Origin: Oceanospirillaceae bacterium UBA1126
Lineage (GTDB): Bacteria; Pseudomonadota; Gammaproteobacteria; Pseudomonadales; Balneatricaceae
Assembly (NCBI GenBank): GCA_002312935.1
Contig: DCAT01000052.1
Location: 1-9,403 of the forward strand
Length of the DNA stretch: 9,403 bases
Direction of reading: 5' to 3'
Below, one piece after another: positions 1-7,164 of the stretch. The first letter of the stretch is position 1. Every line of letters starts with the position of its first letter. The notes below the pieces were generated by a model. The model made no database searches, was not told the DNA's origin, and was given only the letters and a program-made list of their open reading frames with translations. The position numbers and the translations under genes are program-made.

Positions 1-1
1 C

Positions 2-688
2 GGTGTGCTTCTGCTTGGTGCGCGAAAAGGCAAGTATGGCGCCAACGGACAAATCAAAGCTATCCCCGGGGCTAACCTACCCATGGCTACTTTAGGAACC
101 TTTATTCTATGGATGGGATGGTTTGGCTTTAATGGTGGTTCCGTTCTTAAACTCGGTGATATTAACTCAGCTCACTCTGTTGCTATGGTGTTTCTTAATA
201 CTAATGCTGCTGCCGCTGCAGGCGCGATTACAGCGTTAATCGTCGCCCGTATCAAGTTTGGCAAAGCCGACCTTACTATGATGCTCAACGGCGCTTTAGC
301 AGGCCTAGTAACAATAACCGCAGAACCCTCAACCCCAAGCGCTTTGCAAGCCAGTCTTTTCGGTGCACTGGGTGGACTATTGGTGGTGTTTAGCATTCTG
401 GCGTTAGACAAACTTAGACTGGATGACCCTGTAGGCGCTATATCAGTGCATGGCAGCGCTGGCTTATTGGGCCTACTGCTAGTGCCTGTAACCAATGACG
501 GGGCTACCCTAACAGGGCAAATAATAGGAGCAATAACGATATTTGCATGGGTATTCTTAGCCAGCTTTATAGTGTGGTATGTCCTCAAAAAAGTGATGGG
601 TATCCGTGTTACTGAAGAAGAAGAATATAAGGGCGTTGATATTTCTGAGTGCGGCATAGAAGCCTACCCAGAGTTCACCAGCCGATAG
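2..688 (+). CDS. amt: Ammonium transporter, Amt/MEP/Rh family (5' truncated by window edge)
   Basis: This is the C-terminal half (about 229 residues) of an inner-membrane ammonium channel that brings in NH4+/NH3 when nitrogen is scarce. The frame is open to the left edge, so the true start lies outside; the GTG at 5 is internal. The most diagnostic stretch is DDPVGAISVHG, encoded around 419-454, whose histidine (codon 449-451) corresponds to the second of the twin pore histidines. Before it come hydrophobic helices with WMGWFGFNGGS and NTNAAAAAGA, both typical of Amt. After the last helix the cytoplasmic tail carries the acidic EEEEYKGVD segment and ends in EAYPEF, the region through which GlnK-type PII proteins and trimer allostery act in this family. 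No glnK follows; if one is linked it must lie upstream. The gene is followed by a strong hairpin, so it probably ends its transcription unit. The family call is secure. Confidence 0.96.
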   Translation, partial: GVLLLGARKGKYGANGQIKAIPGANLPMATLGTFILWMGWFGFNGGSVLKLGDINSAHSVAMVFLNTNAAAAAGAITALIVARIKFGKADLTMMLNGALAGLVTITAEPSTPSALQASLFGALGGLLVVFSILALDKLRLDDPVGAISVHGSAGLLGLLLVPVTNDGATLTGQIIGAITIFAWVFLASFIVWYVLKKVMGIRVTEEEEYKGVDISECGIEAYPEFTSR

Positions 689-709
689 TTTTCTGAGCAA
701 TTTGTTTTA

Positions 710-748
710 AGCAAGAGGCCCATTCACTGAGTGGTTGGGCCTCTTGCT
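710..748 (+). terminator. Hairpin terminator downstream of amt
   Basis: A perfect 13-bp stem, AGCAAGAGGCCCA (710-722) with TGGGCCTCTTGCT (736-748), begins 21 nt after the amt stop. Three more pairs (CAC 725-727 with GTG 731-733) are possible inside the loop. The tail is only GTTT, so it is a strong hairpin with a weak U-tract. It may also stop the converging transcript of the minus-strand gene ending at 844, although there is no T-run on that side. Confidence 0.8.
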
Positions 749-843
749 GTTTAAAACATCTGCTACCGCAAATGATTAATTGAGTTATCAAGCATACCTG
801 GCGCTCATTTTTTCAGCTAAGGCCTAGGTCACTATGGACGATA

Positions 844-1758
844 TTACCCCTTAGCGGGGTGGCTGCAAATTTGTGCAATGGTACTTTTAACAGTGCGCAC
901 AGTGACTTCAAACTCTCTTTTGAGTTCATTATTCATGTCTTGCAAAGGTTTGCGCACGGGGCCTGTAATAATGCCCTCTAGCTGACAACCATATTTGATG
1001 CCCTGAACAAATTTCCCACCTTGCTCAAGGGTTTGCATTAGCGGTAACAACGCCTCCATTATCTTTCGGCCTTTAACAAAATCATGTTCCACTGCACAAG
1101 CGTGGTAGAGCGCATAGTGTTCTTTGGGTAAAAAGTTAGCGGCACCTGCCACCCAACTCTGAGCTCCCCAAGCAAAAAATTCTAACGCCTGATCGTCTGT
1201 ACCACAGCTAAGTTGAATATGGGGAAAACGACTTGCCAATAAATGCAACCGGTTAATGTCGCCACTACTTTCTTTAATCGCACAAAAATTAGGCCGTAAG
1301 CTCAACTGCTCCAAACACACCTCATCTAGCGGCGCACCTGTGCGGTCAGGAAAGTTATACAACATAATAGGTAAATCAGTGGCTCGCTCTACTGCTAAAC
1401 AATGGCTTACCAATTCTTCGGATGTAGGGATGGCATAATAAGGGGTGCCCAACAACAGGCAATCTACACCTACTTTATTTGCCTGTTGAGCAAAGTAAAC
1501 AGCATCTTCTGTGCGTAACGCCCCCACACCAGCGATTAATGGCACGCGGCCACCTATGGCCTCTTTCGCCAGAGTGAAGGTGCGTACTCGTTCAGCTTTG
1601 TCCAAAGCATAATATTCACCTGTGGTACCACCAACAATAATGCCCTGCACCCCAGAAGAAACGACGCCCTCTATAATTGCAGCAAAGCCTGCTTCATTAA
1701 TTGAAAAATCATCATTAAAAGGAGTAATGATGGGGACATATATACCATTGAATTGCAT
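844..1758 (-). CDS. DapA / N-acetylneuraminate lyase superfamily protein (Schiff-base aldolase or dehydratase)
   Basis: This 304-residue protein is a class I (lysine Schiff-base) TIM-barrel enzyme acting on a 2-keto acid such as pyruvate. Visible landmarks are VPIITPF near the N-terminus, the carboxylate-binding GGTTGE loop (residues 43-48), the catalytic tyrosine in YNFPDRTG (Tyr134, Arg139) and the Schiff-base lysine in IKESSGD (Lys162), followed by GTDDQ (186-190). Length and spacing match the family. Arg139 sits where true dihydrodipicolinate synthase has its substrate-binding arginine. The gene stands alone, with no lysine-biosynthesis neighbour, and the divergence elsewhere makes housekeeping DapA uncertain. 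Relatives include KDG dehydratases, hydroxyproline-pathway deaminases and sialic acid lyases, so the substrate cannot be assigned. The ATG at 1758 gives the usual family N-terminus (MQFNGIYVPIITPF); only a weak GAG lies at Shine-Dalgarno distance. The gene is transcribed towards amt and divergently from the gene at 2066. Confidence 0.9.
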   Translation of the reverse strand: MQFNGIYVPIITPFNDDFSINEAGFAAIIEGVVSSGVQGIIVGGTTGEYYALDKAERVRTFTLAKEAIGGRVPLIAGVGALRTEDAVYFAQQANKVGVDCLLLGTPYYAIPTSEELVSHCLAVERATDLPIMLYNFPDRTGAPLDEVCLEQLSLRPNFCAIKESSGDINRLHLLASRFPHIQLSCGTDDQALEFFAWGAQSWVAGAANFLPKEHYALYHACAVEHDFVKGRKIMEALLPLMQTLEQGGKFVQGIKYGCQLEGIITGPVRKPLQDMNNELKREFEVTVRTVKSTIAQICSHPAKG

Positions 1759-2065
1759 AGTAATCTCGTATTGTAAAAATCTTCTAAAGTCATCTAGATC
1801 TAACTAGAACCATTAATTACTGTTAGCTTAGAACCTGTGACGCTACTGGGTCAAATAGCCTATTAACTAAAGCATGACATAGGTAGCGTTACATTAGCCC
1901 CATGCTGACGTTATCAGTTTATGCATTAAATTCCCACAGGGCCCTTTAATAAATGAGAAAATCATCGTTAACGTCACCTTACCACTGTAGTAATTCATAG
2001 TGTTATTGTATGCTCACTCTAGCATTATCCATTTTCACGCTTTAGCTACCCTTGTGCCACATTTC
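1759..2065. other. Divergent intergenic region
   Basis: About 300 bases separate the DapA-like gene (-) from the FemAB-like gene (+). I find no convincing coding sequence or RNA gene. On the minus strand a TTGACC (plus 1848-1853) could be a -35, but no good -10 follows. The region is AT-rich and holds the four-copy octamer cluster listed separately and a TCTAG/CTAGA dyad near 1793-1808. Promoters must lie here, but I cannot place them with confidence. Confidence 0.6.
1836..1976. repeat. Four alternating copies of the octamer TRACGYTA (candidate operators)
   Basis: The copies are TGACGCTA (1838-1845, +), TAGCGTTA (1884-1891, which reads TAACGCTA on the minus strand), TGACGTTA (1906-1913, +) and TAACGTCA (1969-1976, TGACGTTA on the minus strand). 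The first two belong to a larger inverted repeat, TGTGACGCTAC (1836-1846) and GTAGCGTTACA (1883-1893), with 10 of 11 positions complementary. The last two form a perfect 8-bp inverted repeat. They lie between two divergent genes, as expected for binding sites of a shared regulator. No regulator gene is adjacent and I do not recognise the motif. Confidence 0.45.
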
Positions 2066-3211
2066 ATGCAACTTCATATTCACCCCAGCACCCTTAAATT
2101 AGACCAAAGTCATTGGCAGCAATACCTTTCTCTTGCGGCAGATCCCTTTAGCCACTATGCGTTCCATGCTGCCTTAGAACAAAGTGGTAGCGTGGGTGAT
2201 CAAAGCGGTTGGCAGCCTTTGCACCTTGAAATTACAGAACACGGCCTACCCCTAGCCCTTATCCCTAGCTATGTTAAAACTCATTCTCGGGGAGAGTATG
2301 TATTCGATTTTGAGTGGGCAAATGCTTATCACCGCTATGGTTTAGAATATTACCCTAAGCTTATTAGTGCAGTTCCTTTTACGCCCTGTGCTGGCCCACG
2401 AATATTGCTAGCTGAAGGTGCAGATTTAACCAAGGTTGTTACCTTTTTGAGCCAGCAATTACCCCACTTATGTGCTCAGTTAAAGTTGAGCAGCTGGCAC
2501 TGGCTGTTTGCTCAACAACCGGATTGGCAACCTGCTCAAGAACAATCTTGGCATCAACGCTCTGGCTGCCAATATCATTGGTACAATGAGCACTATAATG
2601 AATTTGCAGACTTTACTGCCAGGCTTACCTCACGCAAGCGAAAGTCCATCAATAAAGAACGCCGAATGATTGCCGAACAAGGCATCACATTTACCTGGCA
2701 ACAAGGTAATGATATAAGTCTACAAGCCTTAAAAGAGTTTTATGCCTGCTATCAGAGCACTTACTTGAAACGCAGCCAACAAGGTTATTTAACCTATGAA
2801 TTCTTTTGTCAGTTACTCACCCAAATGCCAGAAAACCTATTACTGGTGACCGCATCAAATCAACAATCTCCCCTCGCCTATGCACTGTTTTTTGTTGACG
2901 ATAAAACACTTTATGGACGTTATTGGGGTTGTTTTGAAGAAATAGATTTTCTCCACTTTGAAACCTGTTATTACCAAGGGATTGATTATTGCATTGCAAA
3001 AAGTATTCCCCATTTTGATGCAGGCGCCCAAGGTGAGCATAAACTTGCCCGTGGATTTGTACCTCAGCATACCCATTCTTACCACTATTTAGCAGAACCT
3101 GGTTTTAATGATGCTATTAAACAGTACTGTGAAACAGAAGCTAAACAAATAGAAGAATACATGAAATGGGCAAAAACAGCCTTGCCTTATAAAGAACAAG
3201 AGAATGATTGA
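2066..3211 (+). CDS. FemAB/GNAT-like protein, COG3146 (DUF482) family, function unknown
   Basis: From the ATG at 2066 this is a 381-residue protein of the family formerly called DUF482 or 'peptidogalycan biosynthesis/recognition', which has an acyltransferase (GNAT/FemAB) fold. The family marks seen are DPFSHYAFHAALEQSGSVG near residues 26-44, a basic SRKRKSINKERR helix at 189-200 and the conserved GAQGEHKLARGF at 320-331. It has no signal peptide or membrane segment and should be cytoplasmic. The frame is open further upstream to a GTG at 2000, but the family begins close to MQLHIHPSTL and the extra 22 residues look non-coding, so I prefer 2066. No Shine-Dalgarno site is visible at either start. 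By fold it might transfer an aminoacyl or acyl group from tRNA or CoA; the substrate is unknown. fadH follows after 87 nt in the same direction, so co-transcription is possible. Confidence 0.85.
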   Translation: MQLHIHPSTLKLDQSHWQQYLSLAADPFSHYAFHAALEQSGSVGDQSGWQPLHLEITEHGLPLALIPSYVKTHSRGEYVFDFEWANAYHRYGLEYYPKLISAVPFTPCAGPRILLAEGADLTKVVTFLSQQLPHLCAQLKLSSWHWLFAQQPDWQPAQEQSWHQRSGCQYHWYNEHYNEFADFTARLTSRKRKSINKERRMIAEQGITFTWQQGNDISLQALKEFYACYQSTYLKRSQQGYLTYEFFCQLLTQMPENLLLVTASNQQSPLAYALFFVDDKTLYGRYWGCFEEIDFLHFETCYYQGIDYCIAKSIPHFDAGAQGEHKLARGFVPQHTHSYHYLAEPGFNDAIKQYCETEAKQIEEYMKWAKTALPYKEQEND

Positions 3212-3237
3212 CCTTTTAGTCATGAACCACTCATAAC

Positions 3238-3266
3238 TTGACCCGATGGGCTGCAGGCCCTAACCT
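3238..3266 (+). promoter_or_regulatory. Possible sigma70 promoter for fadH
   Basis: TTGACC (3238-3243) and TAACCT (3261-3266) are 17 nt apart. The -35 is good but the -10 matches only three of six positions. Transcription would start near 3273, giving a leader of about 26 nt that contains the PsrA-like site. If this is wrong, fadH may be read from upstream of 2066. Confidence 0.25.
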
Positions 3267-3280
3267 GATAGCCTCTTGAC

Positions 3281-3294
3281 CAAACAAGCGTTTT
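3281..3294. promoter_or_regulatory. PsrA-like operator before fadH
   Basis: CAAAC-AAGC-GTTTT (3281-3294) fits the inverted-repeat pattern (C/G)AAAC-N4-GTTT(G/C) known for PsrA, the TetR-family fatty-acid-responsive repressor of Pseudomonas and related gammaproteobacteria, except for the last base. It ends 4 nt before the fadH ATG, where a bound repressor could block transcription. The link to beta-oxidation genes makes it credible, but the match is short and made by eye. Confidence 0.4.
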
Positions 3295-3298
3295 AATT

Positions 3299-5332
3299 AT
3301 GACTGCTTCTGCACCTGCTGCACCCTATCCTCATTTATTAGCCCCGTTAGACTTGGGTTTTACTACATTAAAAAACCGCGTCATCATGGGTTCTATGCAC
3401 ACTGGCCTAGAAGAAGCCAAACATGGTTTTGAGCGCCTCGCAGAGTATTTTGCGGAACGTGCCCGCGGTGGTGTAGGCCTTATTGTGACAGGCGGAATAT
3501 CGCCAAACCAACAAGGCTTAACATTTGTGGGTGCTGCAGCGCTAGATAATGCAGATAAAGTGGCTAACCACCAGCTGATAACCAAAGCAGTGCACAAAGC
3601 TGGTAGCAAAATTTGTATGCAAATCCTGCATACTGGTCGCTATGCCTATACCCCAAATGCCATCGCCCCATCGGCTATTAAAGCACCTATTAATCCCTTT
3701 ACCCCAGCAGAAGTGGCTAGTGAAGACATTGAGCAACAAATAGAAGACTTCGCCAACAGTGCTCGTTTAGCTCAAAGTGCGGGTTATGATGGCGTAGAGA
3801 TCATGGGTAGTGAGGGCTATTTTTTAAATCAGTTTATCGTTACACGGACTAATCAACGCGGTGATGAATGGGGAGGCAGCTATGATAACCGCACTCGCCT
3901 TGCCATTGAAGTTGTAAAACGTGTGCGCGCTGCCGTGGGTGAAAAATTTATCATTATTTACCGGCTTTCCATGCTAGATCTAGTTCCTGAAGGCAGTAAT
4001 TTGGACGAGGTAGTTCAGTTAGGCCAAGCGATTGAGCAAGCCGGTGCAAGCATGATTAATACCGGTATTGGTTGGCATGAAGCCCGCATTCCCACCATTG
4101 CAACTAAAGTTCCACGGGCTGCGTTTACTTGGGTGACTCATCGAGTGCGCAAACACCTCACTGTTCCTGTTATCACCTCTAACCGGATTAACACACCCGA
4201 AGTGGCCGAACGTGTTTTGGCTAATGGCGATGCCGATCTCATTTCTATGGCACGTCCCTTTTTGGCTGACCCAGAATTTGTCAATAAAGCTGCCGCAGGG
4301 CAAGCAGAGCGAATTAACACCTGTATTGGCTGCAACCAAGCCTGCCTGGATCATGTTTTTAATGGCAAACTTAGTAGCTGTTTAGTTAACCCACGGGCGT
4401 GTGAAGAAACTCGCATTATAATTAAGCCAACTCAGGCTAAAAAGACTGTTGCCATTATAGGTGCAGGCCCTGCCGGTTTAGCCTGTGCCGTCACTGCAGC
4501 GGAACGTGGCCATAGTGTCACTTTATATGATGCTAACGATGAAATTGGTGGCCAATTCAATATTGCTAAAAAGATCCCTGGCAAAGAAGAATTTTCTGAA
4601 ACCCTACGCTATTTTGGGGTAAGACTAAAAGAGCTTAACGTAGATGTGAAGCTAAACACCATGTTAACTACTGCGCAGTTAAACGACCTGCAGGCAGACG
4701 AACTTGTTGTGGCAACAGGTATTAGCCCACGAGACCTAGACCTTCCGGGCTATGACCATGCTAAAGTGCTCAACTACTTAGATGTCATTAAGGGTGCAAA
4801 GGTTGGTCTAAAGGTAGCCATTATTGGTGCTGGAGGCATAGGGTTTGATGTGGCGGAATTTTTAACCCATGGTAAGTGTGAACCCAGTAAAGACATTGAG
4901 CAGTTTATGTCTCAATGGGGCATTGATATGACGATGCAAGCCCGTGGTGGTGTAGCAGGCATAACACAAAATATAGAACCTTCGCCGCGAGAGATTTATT
5001 TATTACAACGTAAACATAGCAAAGTGGGTGCTGGTTTAGGAAAAACCACAGGTTGGATACACCGCACAGGTTTACAACAAAAACAAGTGAACATGCTAGC
5101 TGGTTGTGAATACCAGGCCATTGATGACCAAGGCCTGCACTTAACTGTTGCCGGAGAGGCACAAGTTTTAGACGTTGACCATATTATTGTATGTGCAGGA
5201 CAAGACCCCAACCAAAGCTTATGTAATGGCTTAGAGCGCGAATATCATCTCATTGGTGGTGCTGATAAAGCTTCTGAATTAGATGCCAAGCGTGCAATTC
5301 GCCAAGGTACGTTACTGGCGATTAAACTATAG
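3299..5332 (+). CDS. fadH: 2,4-dienoyl-CoA reductase (NADPH), FadH
   Basis: FadH reduces 2,4-dienoyl-CoA to enoyl-CoA with NADPH, through FAD, an iron-sulfur cluster and FMN, in the oxidation of unsaturated fatty acids. The 677 residues match the length of E. coli FadH. An old-yellow-enzyme TIM barrel (about 10-335) opens with LDLGFTTLKNRVIMGSMHTG and carries the catalytic pair Tyr174 and His260. The 4Fe-4S cysteines follow at 342, 345, 349 and 361 (C-x2-C-x3-C-x11-C). Next come an FAD Rossmann motif, VAIIGAGPAGLA (384-395), and a nucleotide motif, VAIIGAGGIGFD (506-517). GLGKTTGWIHRT (579-590) is also typical of FadH. By spacing, Tyr174, His260 and all four cysteines align with the E. coli residues at a constant offset of 8, caused by a longer N-terminus. 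The ATG at 3299 has no clear Shine-Dalgarno site. The isomerase gene follows after 10 nt, so both are probably one operon. Confidence 0.96.
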   Translation: MTASAPAAPYPHLLAPLDLGFTTLKNRVIMGSMHTGLEEAKHGFERLAEYFAERARGGVGLIVTGGISPNQQGLTFVGAAALDNADKVANHQLITKAVHKAGSKICMQILHTGRYAYTPNAIAPSAIKAPINPFTPAEVASEDIEQQIEDFANSARLAQSAGYDGVEIMGSEGYFLNQFIVTRTNQRGDEWGGSYDNRTRLAIEVVKRVRAAVGEKFIIIYRLSMLDLVPEGSNLDEVVQLGQAIEQAGASMINTGIGWHEARIPTIATKVPRAAFTWVTHRVRKHLTVPVITSNRINTPEVAERVLANGDADLISMARPFLADPEFVNKAAAGQAERINTCIGCNQACLDHVFNGKLSSCLVNPRACEETRIIIKPTQAKKTVAIIGAGPAGLACAVTAAERGHSVTLYDANDEIGGQFNIAKKIPGKEEFSETLRYFGVRLKELNVDVKLNTMLTTAQLNDLQADELVVATGISPRDLDLPGYDHAKVLNYLDVIKGAKVGLKVAIIGAGGIGFDVAEFLTHGKCEPSKDIEQFMSQWGIDMTMQARGGVAGITQNIEPSPREIYLLQRKHSKVGAGLGKTTGWIHRTGLQQKQVNMLAGCEYQAIDDQGLHLTVAGEAQVLDVDHIIVCAGQDPNQSLCNGLEREYHLIGGADKASELDAKRAIRQGTLLAIKL

Positions 5333-5342
5333 GGCACAGATT

Positions 5343-6197
5343 ATGGAATACACTAGTTTTGACCTAACCTTTAGCAACCATGTGGCCCATTTACGGTTTA
5401 ATCGGCCGCAAACATACAATTCCATGACGGTAGCATTTTGGCAAGAATTCCCCTGCGCCATTAAAGCGATCAATGAAGGTGCTCAAGCCCGGGTATTAGT
5501 TATTAGTGGCGAAGGAAAACATTTTTGCGCAGGCATGGATTTAGCCGTATTTACCAGCGGTGCTCTTAAACGCACTAAAGACCCCGCCCGTAGTAACGAA
5601 CACGTGCGCCAACTAGTATTGCAGTTGCAAGCCATTATTAGCAGTGTAGAAAATATGCGTATTCCTGTGTTGGCAGCTATCCAAGGCGGGGCTATTGGTG
5701 GTGCCTTAGACTTAGTGTGTGCATGTGACTGCCGTTACATGAGTGAAGATGCCTTTGTAAGCATAGAAGAAATTCGCTTGGGAATGGCAGCAGACTTGGG
5801 GACTTTACAACGCTTACCTAGGCTTATTGCACCAGGTTTAGCCAAAGAGTTAGCCTACACAGGGCGTCGAATGATGAGCCAAGAGGCCTTGGCAAGTGGC
5901 TTAGTTAATCAAGTTATGGGAGACGCGGAGACCATGCTAAGCGCGGTGATGGACATAGCTGAAACGATCGCTAATCATTCACCGGTAGCTGTTCACGGTT
6001 GCAAAGAAATAATGAATTATGGGCGTGACCACGATATTTCTAATGCTCTAAATTATCAAGCAACTTGGCAGGCAGGCATGTTTCAGCCCGAAGTAGATAT
6101 GCTGGAAGCAATGACGAGCAAAGGTCAAAAGCGCAAGCCAAATTATGGTAATCTTTTACCCACCAAGTCTGCTTTTAACCCAAGCGAACCAAACTGA
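5343..6197 (+). CDS. Delta(3,5)-delta(2,4)-dienoyl-CoA isomerase-like crotonase
   Basis: This 284-residue crotonase-fold protein most probably moves double bonds in 3,5-dienoyl-CoA to give 2,4-dienoyl-CoA, the substrate of FadH encoded just upstream. The oxyanion-hole segments are GKHFCAGMDL (58-67) and AAIQGGAIGGALDL (111-124). Instead of the two glutamates of enoyl-CoA hydratase it has the acidic triad of mammalian ECH1: Asp123, Glu143 and Asp151, with the same spacing (+20, +28) as rat Asp176, Glu196 and Asp204. The surrounding segment GMAADLGTLQRLPRLI (147-162) and the later SPVAVHGCKE and ALNYQATW also resemble ECH1. The frame is open upstream to an ATG at 5283, but that overlaps fadH; the ATG at 5343 gives the usual N-terminus and has AGGG (5331-5334) 8 nt before it. 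No localisation signal is seen. A generic enoyl-CoA hydratase is the main alternative. Confidence 0.85.
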   Translation: MEYTSFDLTFSNHVAHLRFNRPQTYNSMTVAFWQEFPCAIKAINEGAQARVLVISGEGKHFCAGMDLAVFTSGALKRTKDPARSNEHVRQLVLQLQAIISSVENMRIPVLAAIQGGAIGGALDLVCACDCRYMSEDAFVSIEEIRLGMAADLGTLQRLPRLIAPGLAKELAYTGRRMMSQEALASGLVNQVMGDAETMLSAVMDIAETIANHSPVAVHGCKEIMNYGRDHDISNALNYQATWQAGMFQPEVDMLEAMTSKGQKRKPNYGNLLPTKSAFNPSEPN

Positions 6198-6204
6198 CCT
6201 GTAT

Positions 6205-7137
6205 TTAATCAGTATTTTTTATAATGCGCTTTAGCATGGCCTTTAAGGTTTCTGCTGCACCACTGTCCAGCCCTTCCAAAGCATTACTTTCTGCAGTTTG
6301 ACACTCTTTAATCAAATGCTCTACTCGCTCCTGACCCACTCCTGTGCCAGTGATTTTAGTACCTGCGTCTAGGTGTTGAACACGAGCCATGTTTTGTTTT
6401 TGCAAATCCATAGATAGTTCCAACAAAGTGGCTTGGTCTACCATAGTGCGCTTAGAAAGGTCAGCTAAACTCATGCTGTTTTCATTATATAAACACGCCA
6501 ATACTCGCCATTCTTTAGTTGTAAGGCCATCATCTACCACTAATTGATGAAACTCTTCACCCATTTGATGAGTGGCTCGTGACATGAAATACAACAAGTA
6601 GTTGTCAATAAAGTGGCTCACGTCATTGCTTTCTACTGAGGCCAAGGTAGGAATTGCTTCCGCAGTAGCATAAGCTCCCCGGTAAAACACTAATCCAGAA
6701 CCTACTGCACTGCGCAAGCCTTTCACTTGCCCAACAATTATTTCGTGGTCTCCGCCATCATAGGTGGCCCAAGCTTCACATTCAAAGCACGTTATACTAC
6801 CTGGCAATATGGGGACGCCACCAATACCAGGTTCTACAACAACATCTGCAAACTTGTCGATGCCACTGCGGGCAAATTTGTTGGAAATATCTACCTGCTC
6901 TGCACTCAACACATTAACGATAAAGTGTTTAGCATTAATAAACGCATCAGCACTGTAGGCAGTCTTGGTAATACTCCACAAAATTAATGGAGGATCCATA
7001 GACACAGAGTTAAAGCTACTAGCAGTAGCGCCAACAGGCTCTCCATTTGAGTCTAGGCAGGTGACTACAGTGACGCCTGTAGCAAATGATGACAAGGCGT
7101 CACGAAATTCACGTGCATTAAAAGCATCTGTGGACAT
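6205..7137 (-). CDS. Flavin reductase fused to a C-terminal MarR-like domain
   Basis: This 310-residue protein has two domains. Residues 8-160 form an HpaC-type flavin reductase that would use NAD(P)H to supply reduced flavin to a monooxygenase. Its marks are FATGVTVVT (18-26), GATASSFNSVSMDPP (36-50), GDHEIIVGQV (129-138) and VFYRGAY (150-156). Residues 173-305 look like a MarR winged helix: the LTTKEWRVLACL helix (205-216), then MSLADLSKRTMVDQATLLELSMDL as the helix-turn-helix. The wing is short and lacks the usual DxR motif, and the recognition helix has acidic residues, so DNA binding is doubtful. The same order and length are known in the reductase (C1) of 4-hydroxyphenylacetate 3-hydroxylase from Acinetobacter baumannii, where the C-terminal domain is autoinhibitory and responds to the substrate. 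No oxygenase gene is nearby, so the partner is unknown. The ATG at 7137 has a weak GGA 8 nt upstream. Its stop lies 7 bp from that of the convergent gene. Confidence 0.9.
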   Translation of the reverse strand: MSTDAFNAREFRDALSSFATGVTVVTCLDSNGEPVGATASSFNSVSMDPPLILWSITKTAYSADAFINAKHFIVNVLSAEQVDISNKFARSGIDKFADVVVEPGIGGVPILPGSITCFECEAWATYDGGDHEIIVGQVKGLRSAVGSGLVFYRGAYATAEAIPTLASVESNDVSHFIDNYLLYFMSRATHQMGEEFHQLVVDDGLTTKEWRVLACLYNENSMSLADLSKRTMVDQATLLELSMDLQKQNMARVQHLDAGTKITGTGVGQERVEHLIKECQTAESNALEGLDSGAAETLKAMLKRIIKNTD

Positions 7138-7164
7138 ATCTGGGTTCCAAATTGGCAGTGAAGT

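Noticed and set aside
172..657. Long minus-strand open frame inside amt
   Set aside because: It is a shadow of a well-conserved Amt reading frame, with low-complexity translation and no recognisable motif.
846..860. ACCCC/GGGGT stem overlapping the stop of the DapA-like gene
   Set aside because: It has only 5 bp with no T-run after it on the minus strand, and most of it lies inside the coding region.
2000..2065. GTG start extending the COG3146 protein by 22 residues
   Set aside because: There is no Shine-Dalgarno site and no fit to the family N-terminus; the segment reads like intergenic DNA.
3248..3260. GGGCTGCAGGCCC hairpin between the FemAB-like gene and fadH
   Set aside because: The stem is only 4 bp and no U-tract follows, so I do not call it a terminator.
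5283..5342. Upstream ATG extending the isomerase by 20 residues
   Set aside because: It would overlap the conserved end of fadH, the extra residues do not fit a crotonase N-terminus, and the ATG at 5343 has a well-placed AGGG.
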